Source: Linyphia triangularis (lineage: Eukaryota > Arthropoda > Arachnida > Araneae > Linyphiidae). Taken from it: a stretch of 64,000 nucleotides of DNA. Positions 24,335-37,189 of the stretch are shown here, in pieces (positions within the stretch are counted from its first letter, which is position 1; every line of letters starts with the position of its first letter). Made by a program: the position numbers and the translations under genes. The stretch covers positions 92,507,762 to 92,571,761 of the forward strand of contig OZ021727.1 of NCBI GenBank assembly GCA_963978545.1, written 5' to 3'. The notes below the pieces were generated by a model. That model saw nothing but the letters and a program-made list of their open reading frames with translations. It searched no databases and was not told where the DNA came from.

Positions 24335-25455
24335 TAGTTACAATTACTGTTTATTTTGTTCGACATATTATATATACTTTACACTCTTTGTGACTCAATA
24401 TGGGCACAATTTTGGAGCATTTTGGTTGATAGGTTTGTTACTTTCCCACAGAGAATGCATCCTTTTTTGTGCTTAGTAAATTATGCTTTTTAAGAAAAAA
24501 TAAAATAACTAATGAATTTTTTTGCGAATGGAAATTTACCAAGGCAGTCTAAAATTGTCTTATTTATTCATTTTCCATCCCTTGAATGAATGAAACGGTG
24601 TTTGTATTTTTATAAACGACCTCATTTCTCGACATCTAATAAATGCTTCAAATTTAAGAACTTTTTTACAAGAATTTATTTATTAAGTTAGAATTAGTTC
24701 GAAATCAATAATTTTTGTCAAATATCAATGTTAAGTTAGAATGGAACATATAATAATGTTACTTATTCTAAAGGAAACATCCTTTCATAACATTTGCCAC
24801 TTTTGCGATTGTTGCTTTGTTTCTATACTGATTAACAGAAAGCAGCATAATACTTGGAAAGACAAGACAAATAATAATAACAACAACAAAATATTACCTA
24901 AATGTGTCTTTAAAGGGCGCATTCGTTTTATTTAAAGGTAGAAACTTACAAATCAAAGTGTTTTTTTCTCTACATTTTGCAAAATTCAGCCTAGAAATGT
25001 CATACTCTTAGGTCTTAGGGCATACACTTGTTGACCAATACAAGTATCTGATTTGTTAAAATTTCTTTCTTCAAACTAAACAGTTTGCAAATTCATTGCG
25101 ATTCAAAATCTTTTTGAAATGAAGCAATATGCGATAAAAATATCATCTCAGTTAATTTCCAAGTGGAATAAATTCATTGCAAAAATGGAGAAAATATTCA
25201 ATTCAAAAAATACATTAAAGACAGTAAAATTATTTGGAAAAAAAAAAAAAAAAAAGAATTTAGTAAAGATAACGATAATAGGACGGAATGGGGGTTTTAG
25301 GAAAGCCTATACTAGAGAGCTAAGAGGAATTTTAGAAGAGAATTTCTCTAGGTGACTAGGTGGGTTTTTTTAATTACACTTTAATATAAGGTTTTTATAG
25401 AATAACTTCTACAAATTTTTCAATAGGATTAATCATAAAAATTCTGCAACTTAAT
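24335..25455. other. No gene recognised
   Basis: AT-rich sequence with an A run at 25239-25255 and nothing else that can be supported. Confidence 0.45.
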
Positions 25456-25459
25456 TTCC

Positions 25460-26455
25460 CTTTAAATTTTGTTAATAATTGTCATTACTGTTGTTATTCC
25501 TACTATAACAATTCATTGTTATAGTAGGAATATTACTATTCTATATATTCTATATATTAGTAGGAATATTAGTGCTATACTATTACAATTAATTGTTATA
25601 ACTACAATTAAAATGAATTGTTATTCCTACTATTAGAATTCATTGTTATCCCTACTATTACAATTCATTGTTATGCCTACTATAATAATTCATTGTTACT
25701 ATAGCAACTCATTGTTATACCAACTACAATAACTCATTGTTATACCTAGTATAACAATTCATTGTTATACCTACTATAAAAATTAATTCTTATACCTACT
25801 ATAGCAACTCATTGTTATACTTACTATTACAATTTATTGTTATACCTACTATTACAATTCATTGTTATAACTACTACAACAACTCATTGTTATACGTAGT
25901 ATAACAATTCATTGTTATACATAGTATATCAATTCATTATTATACCTCCTATTACAATTCATTGTTATACTTATTATAGCAATTCCCTGTTGTAGCTACT
26001 ATTACAATTCATTGTTATACCTACTATAACAATTCATTGTTACTATAACAAGTAATTGTTATACCTACTATAACAATTCATTGTTACTATAACAATTCAT
26101 TGTTATACCTACTATAACAATTCATTGTTACTATAACAAGTAATTGTTATACCTACTATAACAATTCATTGTTACTATAACAATTCATTGTTATACCTAC
26201 TATAACAATTCATTGTTACTATAACAAGTAATTGTTATACCTACTATAACAATTCATTGTTACTATAACAATTCATTGTTATACCTACTATAACAATTCA
26301 TTGTTACTATAACAAGTAATTGTTATACCTACTATAACAATTCATTGTTACTATAACAAGTAATTGTTATACCTACTATAACAATTCATTGTTACTATAA
26401 CAACTCATTGCTATGCCTACTATTACAATTCATTGTCATAGCTACTATAACAATT
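25460..26455. repeat. Palindrome-rich satellite, 44 bp monomer and 88 bp dimer
   Basis: The whole kilobase is built from ACAATTCATTGTTATACCTA-CTATA units whose core AACAATTCATTGTT has perfectly complementary arms (AACAAT/ATTGTT). The left half is degenerate. In the right half (about 26030-26400) the variant ACAAGTAATTG recurs at 26048, 26136, 26224, 26312 and 26356. This gives an 88 bp higher-order unit made of two 44 bp monomers, with a single-monomer step at the end. Confidence 0.93.
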
Positions 26456-26459
26456 CATA

Positions 26460-26940
26460 TTCGTTAAAGTAATGCTTCAGATATTATGGCCAAACCACTG
26501 ATATCTAACTATAACTTCTGGATAGCTTATAAGCGGTTTCTGCTCTGCAAACAAATGAAGCCAATTGGACACTTCCCCCATCTATGTAATGTTATCGGTT
26601 ACCCATGGTTACAAACACATTCTAACTAGTTTGGGGGGAAGTTGCTAATATAGATTTCTATGGTGATTTATAAGCCTTCTTCCAATAACCAAGCACACTC
26701 TACCCAGAAGTTGTAGATGGAGATAAGGGTGCCAAACTAATCTAACATTAAGTTAACAATATTAATTGAAGTTGGTTAAGAGACCGACGATCCCTGTAAC
26801 TGGCTTTAATATTGTTAGATATGATAAGAATCATCCCAAGTTTTTCAGAAATATTTTCACAAACATGGTGATTTAGGAAGTATTGCAAGAGGAAAAGACA
26901 TTGATCACTCTTTATATTTTAGAAGTTAATTCATGAGAAT
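26460..26940. other. No gene; possible short inverted repeat
   Basis: TAACTTCTGG near 26511 and CCAGAAGTTGTAGATGG near 26704 are inverted with respect to each other, as are the CTTCCCCC (about 26573) and GGGGGGAAG (about 26633) blocks. This suggests a decayed fold-back element of about 200 bp. The limits are unclear. Confidence 0.35.
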
Positions 26941-27460
26941 TTCCACCCAACAAAGACGAACATTTGGCCACGTCTGCAGATGCTTCAGTTACATTCCAGT
27001 TTCTTTTCAATCTACCATAGAGGATGTAGAGAGAGCTGTCGAATTATTTTTACACGTAATCTAAGCTCTGGAAGTACGTGTAGAAATTTTAAGCACCACC
27101 CCCTTCCCCCTCTCTCCTGTCACTCACTCCACAAGAACAGAAGAGTCTTCAAAAACCGAGACAAGAAGAGAGACCGATAAAAAAAAAAGTCACTCGTGGG
27201 TCTTGTTTTTCTTAGCGTCAACCGTAACGGAGCCTCAAAGATACAAGACCGTGGAACTTGGTGACGGACTATTTTTAGCGCACCTATCCTATCTGTTTTT
27301 GGTGGCTTGGCGCTTGAAAGTGCTGCTTTTTTGTCTTCTTTTACCTGAACTTGTGCATTGCCAGGGATGTGAGTTGGTGAACAGATGCCGACTGGAAATA
27401 TTAACAGATTTTTTAGCGGAATACCTAAAGGGGGAGCTGAGGGTTGGACGCATAATCACA
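26940..27460. promoter_or_regulatory. Balanced-composition single-copy island next to a satellite
   Basis: About 500 bp of non-repetitive sequence with clearly higher GC than the flanks. It holds a pyrimidine-rich block (CACCCCCTTCCCCCTCTCTC, about 27099-27118). A 102-codon plus-strand frame starts at 27203, but its last dozen codons lie inside the first satellite unit and no domain can be recognised. Candidate conserved non-coding element or lost gene fragment. Function is not known. Confidence 0.25.
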
Positions 27461-27465
27461 AAAGA

Positions 27466-30400
27466 ATTTTTGTTTTGTAGAAAACAATATTGTGACAGTA
27501 ACTGCCTCTAAAACATCACTTCTATAGACTGTTGCATTGAGGTACATCGCGTCATACCTTTTCAATGATTTGACATGGAACATTGTATGAATTTGAGAAT
27601 TTGACAAATCAGTTGCTTTATAGGCGTGTGAAATTGGTATTTAGAAACGGAGATACCAAACTTTTGTAACTATTGATGATAATTGGTAACAGAAAACCTC
27701 GAAATTGGCGTTTGTTCTAGATAAAATTTTAAACAAGTTAGTATTGAAATTTTTGTTTTGTAGAAAACAATATTGTGACAGTAACAGCCTCTAAAACATC
27801 ACATCTATAGACTGTTGCATTGAGGTACATTGCGTCATACCTTTTCAATGATTTGACATGGAACATTGTATGAATTTGAGAATTTGACAAATCAGTTGCT
27901 TTGTAGGCGTGTGAAATTGGTATTTAGAAACGGGGGAGACACCAAACTTTTATAACGATTGATGATGATTGGTTACAGAAAACCTCGAAATTGGCGTTTG
28001 TTCTAGATAAAATTTTAAACAAGTTAGTAATGAAATTTTTGTTTTGTAGAAAACAATATTGTGACAGTAACAGCCTCTAAAACATCACTTCTATAGACTG
28101 TTGCATTGAGGTACATCGCGTCATACCTTTTCAATGATTTGACATGGAACATTGTATGAATTTGAGAATTTGACAAATCAGTTGCTTTGTAGGCGTGTGA
28201 AATTGGTATTTAGAAACGGAGATACCAAACTTTTGTAACTATTGATGATAATTGGTAACAGAAAACCTCGAAATTGGCGTTTGTTCTAGATAAAATTTTA
28301 AACAAGTTAGTAATGAAATTTTTGTTTTGTAGAAAACAATATTGTGACAGTAACAGCCTCTAAAACATCACTTCTATAGACTGTTGCATTGAGGTACATT
28401 GCGTCATACCTTTTCAATGATTTGACATGGAACATTGTATGAATTTGAGAATTTGACAAATCAGTTGCTTTGTAGGCGTGTGAAATTGGTATTTAGAAAC
28501 GGGGGAGACACCAAACTTTTATAACGATTGATGATGATTGGTTACAGAAAACCTCGAAATTGGCGTTTGTTCTAGATAAAATTTTAAACAAGTTAATAAT
28601 GAAATTTTTGTTTTGTAGAAAACAATATTGTGACAGTAACAGCCTCTAAAACATCACTTCTATAGACTGTTGCATTGAGGTACATTGCGTCATACCTTTT
28701 CAATGATTTGACATGGAACATTGTATGAATTTGAGAATTTGACAAATCAGTTGCTTTGTAGGCGTGTGAAATTGGTATTTAGAAACGGAGATACCAAACT
28801 TTTGTAACTATTGATGATAATTGGTAACAGAAAACCTCGAAATTGGCGTTTGTTCTAGATAAAATTTTAAACAAGTTAGTAATGAAATTTTTGTTTTGTA
28901 GAAAACAATATTGTGACAGTAACTGCCTCTAAAACATCACTTCTATAGACTGTTGCATTGAGGTACATCGCGTCATACCTTTTCAATGATTTGACATGGA
29001 ACATTGTATGAATTTGAGAATTTGACAAATCAGTTGCTTTGTAGGCGTGTGAAATTGGTATTTAGAAACGGGGGAGACACCAAACTTTTATAACGATTGA
29101 TGATGATTGGTTACAGAAAACCTCGAAATTGGCGTTTGTTCTAGATAAAATTTTAAACAAGTTAATAATGAAATTTTTGTTTTGTAGAAAACAATATTGT
29201 GACAGTAACAGCCTCTAAAACATCACTTCTATAGACTGTTGCATTGAGGTACATTGCGTCATACCTTTTCAATGATTTGACATGGAACATTGTATGAATT
29301 TGAGAATTTGACAAATCAGTTGCTTTGTAGGCGTGTGAAATTGGTATTTAGAAACGGGGGAGACACCAAACTTTTATAACGATTGATGATGATTGGTTAC
29401 AGAAAACCTCGAAATTGGCGTTTGTTCTAGATAAAATTTTAAACAAGTTAGTAATGAAATTTTTGTTTTGTAGAAAACAATATTGTGACAGTAACAGCCT
29501 CTAAAACATCACTTCTATAGACTGTTGCATTGAGGTACATTGCGTCATACCTTTTCAATGATTTGACATGGAACATTGTATGAATTTGAGAATTTGACAA
29601 ATCAGTTGCTTTGTAGGCGTGTGAAATTGGTATTTAGAAACGGAGATACCAAACTTTTGTAACTATTGATGATAATTGGTAGCAGAAAACCTCGAAATTG
29701 GCGTTTGTTCTAGATAAAATTTTAAACAAGTTAGTAATGAAATTTTTGTTTTGTAGAAAACAATATTGTGACAGTAACTGCCTCTAAAACATCACTTCTA
29801 TAGACTGTTGCATTGAGGTACATCGCGTCATACCTTTTCAATGATTTGACATGGAACATTGTATGAATTTGAGAATTTGACAAATCAGTTGCTTTGTAGG
29901 CGTGTGAAATTGGTATTTAGAAACGGGGGAGACACCAAACTTTTATAACGATTGATGATGATTGGTTACAGAAAACCTCGAAATTGGCGTTTGTTCTAGA
30001 TAAAATTTTAAACAAGTTAATAATGAAATTTTTGTTTTGTAGAAAACAATATTGTGACAGTAACAGCCTCTAAAACATCACTTCTATAGACTGTTGCATT
30101 GAGGTACATTGCGTCATACCTTTTCAATGATTTGACATGGAACATTGTATGAATTTGAGAATTTGACAAATCAGTTGCTTTGTAGGCGTGTGAAATTGGT
30201 ATTTAGAAACGGGGGAGACACCAAACTTTTATAACGATTGATGATGATTGGTTACAGAAAACCTCGAAATTGGCGTTTGTTCTAGATAAAATTTTAAACA
30301 AGTTAGTAATGAAATTTTTGTTTTGTAGAAAACAATATTGTGACAGTAACTGCCTCTAAAACATCACTTCTATAGACTGTTGCATTGAGGTACATCGCGT

Positions 30401-30508
30401 CATACCTTTTCAATGATTTGACATGGAACATTGTATGAATTTGAGAATTTGACAAATCAGTTGCTTTGTAGGAGTGTGAAATTGGTATTTAGAAACGGGG
30501 GAGACAAA
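27466..30508. repeat. 283/286 bp satellite, 11 copies in two alternating types
   Basis: The landmark TGTTTTGTAGAAAACAATAT starts units at 27471, 27754, 28040, 28323, 28609, 28892, 29178, 29464, 29747, 30033 and 30319 (the last one truncated). Type A (283 bp) has CGGAGATACCAAACTTTTGT; type B (286 bp) has CGGGGGAGACACC and TTTTATAACGATTG. The order is A B A B A B B A B B then a partial type-B-like unit, so the array grew partly by 569 bp A-B dimers. Copies are almost identical outside the diagnostic sites, which indicates recent amplification or active homogenisation. Confidence 0.97.
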
Positions 30509-31291
30509 CTCTTAAACCGATTTCACAATTTGAGGCTTAGGTAAGAACTTTGCACAGGTTTTTTATGAAAGCACATTTCCATCTAGTTAAAAAAATTGAG
30601 TTGATGCTTAGGTAAATTCTGATTTATGTAAATCGCATGTTGAATCATTACATAATACGTCACATTTAAATTCCGAAAGGATATACGTTAAATTTCGAGG
30701 CGTTTAGAAATTCATGTAAACACTTTCCCGAGTTATTTCGTGCTAGGTATTAGTTATTTATTTATATTGGGTATAAATGGGTTAAATTATTCAAAACTAT
30801 TAATTTTTTAAGCAAAATTATAATTGAAATAGTTGGAAAAATTCAAATAGAATAAAAATACAATTGAATTTAAAACTATATCACCTAATGTTCCTTTATT
30901 TTATAAAATAATTTTTTTTTGCAGCAACAAAACCATGCTTGATTTAATATCGAAGAAGTTCCGAAGCACGCTAAATGCAATTTTGTTGTAGGATGTTATT
31001 TAAAGACTAAACACATTTAAATGAATTCAATTCAAAATATTGTTCAACAATGTTCCACTGGACTTAGCTTTATTTTTAACTTTCTAGCACACTTTAACTG
31101 GTAGACTTTTTTAATTTGTAAGACAAATACTTAAAATATGTATTATCAAACTTTTATCGCATAAAAAAATAAGTTTAATACCAATTTACACACTTTTGTA
31201 CATATTATCGAAAAATTACCAACCATACCATTTGCAATTTAGTTCATTTTGTTTCATTAAATAACTTTTCAAAGTTTTAAATTTGAAAAAA
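30509..31291. other. No gene recognised
   Basis: AT-rich sequence after the end of the satellite, with nothing I can support. Confidence 0.45.
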
Positions 31292-31860
31292 TAATAACAA
31301 TAATAATAATATAACCCATAAAAAAGTTTTTAATATAAATCCTTTATATGAACTGCCAATTTTTATATTCATTAATAAAACGCCGTTTCTGCTGCCAGCG
31401 TGTTCTAATATTAAAAACACCTGTATCAGCAAAATATTCGGTGAACAAAAACTTTGCAAATGAACTTTTCAATATTTAATCATTAAAAATGAATGTGAAT
31501 TTATGCATTCACATCCAAATATCTTTTATTCATTCTGATTAAAACAATAAGTATTATTTATTAAAACAATTTTGGCTACAGGAAAAATCGGTTAAATACT
31601 ATGCAGCGCAAGACGATGACGGAAAGTTGGTTTATTAGTATTCCATAAAAGCGATCTTTTGGTGACAGTGACAGTCTCTAAAATTTTATAGAATGCATAG
31701 TCATCGACATCGAATCTATCTGCAAAGTTTTAGTCCATTTGGGTGATGGCAAGGGGGTTAGTTAGGCCTCCGCAAATTTGCACGCCATCGACATACACAG
31801 TCAACCATCCACCCACGTACGCACACACAAAATCGAAGTTAATATAAAGGTTTTAAAAAA
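31292..31860 (-). mobile_element. Dispersed repeat family R1, copy C
   Basis: Same orientation as copy B. It opens with ATAACCCATAAAAAAGTTTT and closes with AATCGAAGTTAATATAAAGG. ATAGTCATCGACATCGAATC and GGCAAGGGGGTTAGTTAGG lie between. It retains TGTGAATTTATGCATTCACA, part of the palindrome that copy B has in full. Confidence 0.75.
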
Positions 31861-31990
31861 GAATATTTCATGATTTTGCAATTTCTTTCATTATGTTCCC
31901 CGTAATTTTTTAACCAATAACCAAGTTTATGAATTAATCAGTTGAGAAACCTTAGAAAAATCTGCAAAGTAAGAAAAACTTGCTCTGTCA

Positions 31991-32931
31991 AATAAGGTTC
32001 TTTAAATAAGGTATATTACTAACAATCCTTATGCAGTGAAAAGTTATCCAATTTTATTCTGTTAATTTTCAACATGTCGACTCCCTAAAGAAATATGTTA
32101 CTATAAAACACACAATTTTGCTAAAATTATGGAGTTTTCTTAAACAACCGAATCAAATGTAATTCTAATATTTTTGATTATCTGCTACTATTGACATTCA
32201 GTCTACGAGACTCAATTCCAAATCCTTTGAATCAATATTTCGATCACCACTATGCTCTGGATAATTTAGTCGAAAACTGATCATAAGATTATCATACATT
32301 CAAATAAGGTTCTTTAAATAAGGTATATTACTAACAACCCTTATGCAGTGAGAAATTATCCAATTTTATTCTGATAATTTTTAACATGTCGACGCCCTAA
32401 AGAAATATGTTACTACAAAACACTCAATTTTGCCAAAATTATTTAGTTTTCTTAAACAACCGAATCAAATGTAATTCTAATACTTTTTGATTATCTGCTA
32501 CTATTGACATTCAATCTACAAGACTCAATTCCAAATCCTTTGAATCAATATTTCGATCACCACTATGCTCTGGATAATTTAGTCGAAAACTGATCATAAG
32601 ATTATCAGACATTTAAATAAGGTTCTTTAAATAAGGTATATTACTAACAACCCTTATGCAGTGAGAAATTATCCAATTTTATTCTGATAATTTTTAACAT
32701 GTCGACGCCTTAAAGAAATATGTTACTACAAAACACTCAATTTTGCCAAAATTATTTAGTTTTCTTAAACAACCGAATCAAATGTAATTCTAATACTTTT
32801 TGATTATCTGCTACTATTGATATTCAATCTACGAGACTAAATTCCAAATCCTTTGAATCAATATTTCGATCACCACAATGCTCTGGATAATTTAGTCGAA
32901 AACTGATCATAAGATTATCATACATTCATAA
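31991..32931. repeat. 312 bp tandem repeat, 3 copies
   Basis: Unit starts AATAAGGTTCTTTAAATAAG at 31991, 32303 and 32616. The landmarks ACATGTCGAC, CAACCGAATCAAATGTAATT and CTCTGGATAATTTAGTCG occur in every unit. Copies two and three are closer to each other than to copy one. Confidence 0.95.
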
Positions 32932-33197
32932 TTAGTATCTAAAACTTGTTCGTTCATACTTACAGAATTAAAATCCTTGTATGTATCGTATTAATAGCTA
33001 AGTAAGATTGGCTTTGTGTTTATGTACTCAAATCCAAACTTTTGAATGAATAGGTTTTCACAACAAGAAATAATCGAATAGATGTTTTAACGGATAATTA
33101 TGCGCGCTACGGATAATTTATGAGTAATAGGCGTATCTGAGTGTCAGCTCGTCTAAACCTAAACCGCCTAAGTTGACTCGGAGATTAGTTTGTGTGA

Positions 33198-34031
33198 GTA
33201 GTAGCTACAATTTTTGCTTCATTGTACCTTTCCTGAACCTATATCAGTAACATCTACAATATCATTTGACATATATCTGTTTATGACTCAAAATAATTTG
33301 ATTATTCATTTAAAGTCGAAGAAAGTATTTGAGATGCAATTAAGTTTGTCTCGAAATTTTTTAACATATTTATCTCTTATTATTATTCTGAGGAAGAAAT
33401 GTTGTACCAACGTTATTATTCCATCGATCGTTTGTGAACTATAACGCATAAATACTGAAAATTATTAAAATAACATGTAGTAGCTACAATTTTTTCTTCA
33501 TTGTACCTTTCTTGAACCTATATCAGTAACATCTACAATATCAATCGACATAAATCTGTTTATGACTCAAAATTATTTGATTATTCATTTAAAGTCGAAG
33601 AAAGTATTTGCGACGCAATTAAGTTTGTCTCGAAATTTTGTAACGTATTTATCTCTTATTATTATTCTGAGGAAGAAATGTTGTACCAACGTATTATTCC
33701 ATCGATCGTTTGTGAACTATAACGCATAAATACTGAAAATTATTAAAATAACATGTAGTAGCTACAATTTTTTCTTCATTGTACCTTTCTTGAACCTATA
33801 TCAGTAACATCTACAATATCAATCGACATAAATCTGTTTATGACTCAAAATTATTTGATTATTCATTTAAAGTCGAAGAAAGTATTTGAGATGCAATTAA
33901 GTTTGTCTCGAAATTTTTTAACATATTTATCTCTTATTATTATTCTGAGGAAGAAATGTTGTACCAACGTTATTATTCCATCGATCGTTTGTGAGCTATA
34001 ATGCATAAATACTGAAAATTATTAAAATAAC
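33198..34031. repeat. 279 bp tandem repeat, 3 copies
   Basis: GTAGTAGCTACAATTTTT begins units at 33198, 33477 and 33755. Each unit ends ACTGAAAATTATTAAAATAA plus CAT, and the palindrome CGATCG occurs in CCATCGATCGTTTGTGA. A 76-codon frame in unit one is broken in unit two by a 1 bp deletion (ACGTTATTATT to ACGTATTATT), arguing against coding. Confidence 0.95.
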
Positions 34032-34630
34032 ATCTATTGATGCTTATTTAAATTAAAAAATTGTATTTATTAAAAACAATATTAATTTTTTATTTAAATT
34101 TGGTTACATTACAATATTTATTAAATTATAAAACTATATTAGAGCAACCTTTGTTTTAGTGTATCAATATCCAACAAAAATTTATACATCTGAAATTAAA
34201 TTATGTTAAATTGGCGTCATTTGTAACATTGCTTTTATGTATGGACACACATGTATAACCATCAGTGAATAAATCATTACAAATTATTAATCATTATAAA
34301 ATTTTATATATTTAAATAATAAATGTACGCAATTTCGATACAATGTGAAGTTTGATCACACTCCAAATGAACATTGTTCTTTTTCTCCCACTGTAATAGA
34401 TGAATTATAAGTTTAGTTGATCAATAAATTTGCTCATTTATTTTACATTGTTACTACCTAAGTGAAAAGGCGCCTTCCTGAAGATCTTTCCTTATTCTAC
34501 AAACAAATTTGTGTAAATTAAACGCTTTTTACTTTGTAATTCATTGGATGCTTTCATATCTTCAAACCTGAATGCATTCTACATTTCAAAATTTTCAAAC
34601 GAAAAAATGTAATCTCTCCATTAACGAGAA

Positions 34631-34672
<42 letters not shown>

Positions 34673-34687
34673 AAAAATAAAATAAAA

Positions 34688-34726
<39 letters not shown>

Positions 34727-35040
34727 AAAAAAACATAGAAATGTTGGTTGATACATCAACCATTAAAATAAAGCTTGTTATATTTTTAATGCGATAACAA
34801 ATGGATTCAAATATACCAGAAAAAAGTAAAGAAACATTTTTAACATGAAGCATTTTATTGTTAAGTCGATTATGACACTAACTCTCAAAACAATAATTTC
34901 TCAACAAAATTTTATTTATAAAATTTTATCAAATATATATTAATTTCCACAATTTTATATTTTCTGAACATCTTTAAAAATAATTGCTGCATTTCGAAAA
35001 GTTGTCGAAACTAACAAGTAAAAGAGACAGAACATTCAAG
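34032..35040. other. No gene; (AAT)n and poly-A tract
   Basis: AT-rich sequence containing an (AAT)n, (AAAT)n and poly-A compound tract at about 34630-34722. Nothing else is recognised. Confidence 0.5.
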
Positions 35041-36960
35041 TAGAATTGAATATTCCATTTTGTATCATCATTTCCCCTAAACGGTTCGACAGCCGTGAAA
35101 TTATTAAACGGCTACGATGACAAATGGACGCAAACACGTCACCTAATACTCCACAAAACACAACTCTCAACGGCACGCAACTTTCTGAAGCTGTGATGTC
35201 GCTTATATGAATGGGCACTGACGCGTAAGATTGATTGAAACCTAGCTAATGCGTGACTTTTTCTGTGGCCATGCAACCATTCGCCATACTTAAATAAAAA
35301 ATTGTTTAACAAAATTTTAATTGAAGAATTTGTAATAATTTAGTTAATTCACAAAATTTTATTAGTTTCAAAATTAATTATGTTACAAAAAAAAAAAAAA
35401 AAAATGTACAACTTATAAAGATTTTTACTTTTTCAACTAACGTACAGCGTATAGAAGAACAACAAATTTTAAGCATACCAAATGTGCAAACTCTAAATTT
35501 CAGTAATAAACTCGTCATATTTGCACCATAAACTATTACTGTGCATTAAACGATTCATCAATAGACGTTTCAATAAACATTTTAATTGCAGAACTTGTAA
35601 TAATTTAGTTAATTCAAAAAATTTTATTAATTTGAAAATTAATTATGTTACACAAAAAAAAAAAAAAAAAAAAAAAAAAATGTATAACTTATAAAGGTTG
35701 TTACTTTTTCTACTAAGGTACAACGTACAGAAGAACAACAAATTTTCAGTATTCCAAATATGCAAACTCTAAATTTCAGAAATAAACTCGTCATATTTGC
35801 ACCATAAACTATTACTATGCATTAAACGATTCATCAATAGACGTTTCAATAAACATTTTAATTGCAGAACTTGTAATAATTTAGTTAATTCACAAAATTT
35901 TATTAGTTGAAAATTAATTATGTTAAAAAAAAAAAAAAAAAAAATACAACTTATAAAGATTGTTACTTTTTCTACTAACGTACAACGTACAGAAGAATAA
36001 CAAATTTTAAGCATTCCAAATATGCAAACTCTAAATTTCAGTAATAAACTCGTCATATTTGCACCATAAACTATTACTGTGCATTAAACGATTCATCAAT
36101 AGACGTTTCAGCAGACTGACGATAATTGGGCAAAAACATTGCATACAAAACATTGCAAAATGCAAGCATCTCCAAAACGATGCGTAAAGTAAATTGAAAC
36201 CAGATTCTTAAATGACTTTTTAGGTGGCTAATTGACAATTCATCATTCTTAAATCAACGTTTTTCAACTAAATGTTACCTGTTTGGAACAGCTTGAAACA
36301 TTATTTTGGCCTACCAATGAACAGAAACCAGTTAAGTATAACTATCAGCGCAAAAAACGCCCTTTTTTCAGCAATATATTTCCTAGTTGCAGTAATAAAT
36401 TGAAACGATACATCATAAACCGTTTCCTTAAACGATTCGACAATAGACGTATCAGCAGAATGACGATAGTTGGGCAAAAACATTGCATACAAAACATTGC
36501 AAAATGCAAGCATCTCCAAAACGATGCGTAAAGTAAATTGAAACCAGATTCTTAAATGACTTTTTAGGTGGCTAATTGACAATTCGTCATTCTTAAATCA
36601 ACGTTTTTCAACTAAATGTTACCTGTTTGGAACAGCTTGAAACATTATTTTGGCCTACCAATGAACAGAAACCAGTTAAGTATAACTATCAGCGCAAAAA
36701 ACGCCCTTTTTTCAGCAATATATTTCCTAGTTGCAGTAATAAATTGAAACGATACATCATAAACCGTTTCCTTAAGCGATTCGACAATAGACACGTCAAC
36801 AACAATGATGACAAACGGACATAAACACGCCACCAAGAACATCATAAAATACGACACGGAAGTTTCTCAAGTGGTGTCATTTATATGGAAAAGCGCTGAC
36901 GCGTAAGATAAATTGAAACTTGGCTGGCGCGTGACTTTTTCGGTGGCCAGGTCGCCATCC
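35041..36960. repeat. Nested segmental tandem duplication, 270 and 344 bp units
   Basis: The outer copies at 35070-35290 and 36775-36960 are diverged versions of one module (CGATTCGACAATAGACG, then GATGACAAACGGAC and GCGTGACTTTTTCGGTGGCC). Between them lie three units of about 262-276 bp (landmark CTCTAAATTTCAG at 35491, 35767 and 36029), whose length differences come from poly-A. They are followed by two 344 bp units whose identical frames start at 36283 and 36627. Shared motifs show that all of these derive from one ancestral module. Minus-strand peptides such as RIWFQF in these units are not homeodomain remnants. Confidence 0.85.
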
Positions 36961-37110
36961 ATCATTCTCTGGCTGGGAGGTCGCATGGCCAATACTAATC
37001 GCTCGTCCCCCTCTTTTAAGTACAGGTGTGTAATTAAATCAATTCGCTCTCACCTGTCGCTCAATCTTAAAGAGGATGATATAAAAAAAAACCTAAACAC
37101 TCGTCGAAGA
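36920..37110. promoter_or_regulatory. Candidate Hox-cluster enhancer with EXD-HOX and E-box sites
   Basis: A GC-richer patch at the right edge of the duplicated block. It contains CCATCCATCA at 36955-36964, the exact reverse complement of TGATGGATGG, the classic LAB/HOX1-EXD/PBX bipartite site. It overlaps CGCCAT (36954-36958), a Pho/YY1-like core. Further on, an inverted pair of E-boxes, ACAGGTG (37022-37028) and CACCTGT (37051-37057), brackets the homeodomain site GTAATTAAAT. No coding potential is recognised. The sites are exact matches by eye, but their function is inferred. Confidence 0.4.
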
Positions 37111-37189
37111 CATTAGTCCGGGTGATTGAGTGAAGCCGGTGATTGAGAGAAAAGATGATGGAGGATGATGATGATGTTCTCCCATCAAC

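Noticed and set aside
33214..33444. 76-codon frame in the 279 bp repeat
   Set aside because: The equivalent frame in unit two is broken by a 1 bp deletion, so it is not under coding constraint.
36301..36582. RIWFQF on the minus strand, also suggestive of helix 3
   Set aside because: It lies in a tandem repeat unit, and the residues after WFQ and before it do not fit any homeodomain.
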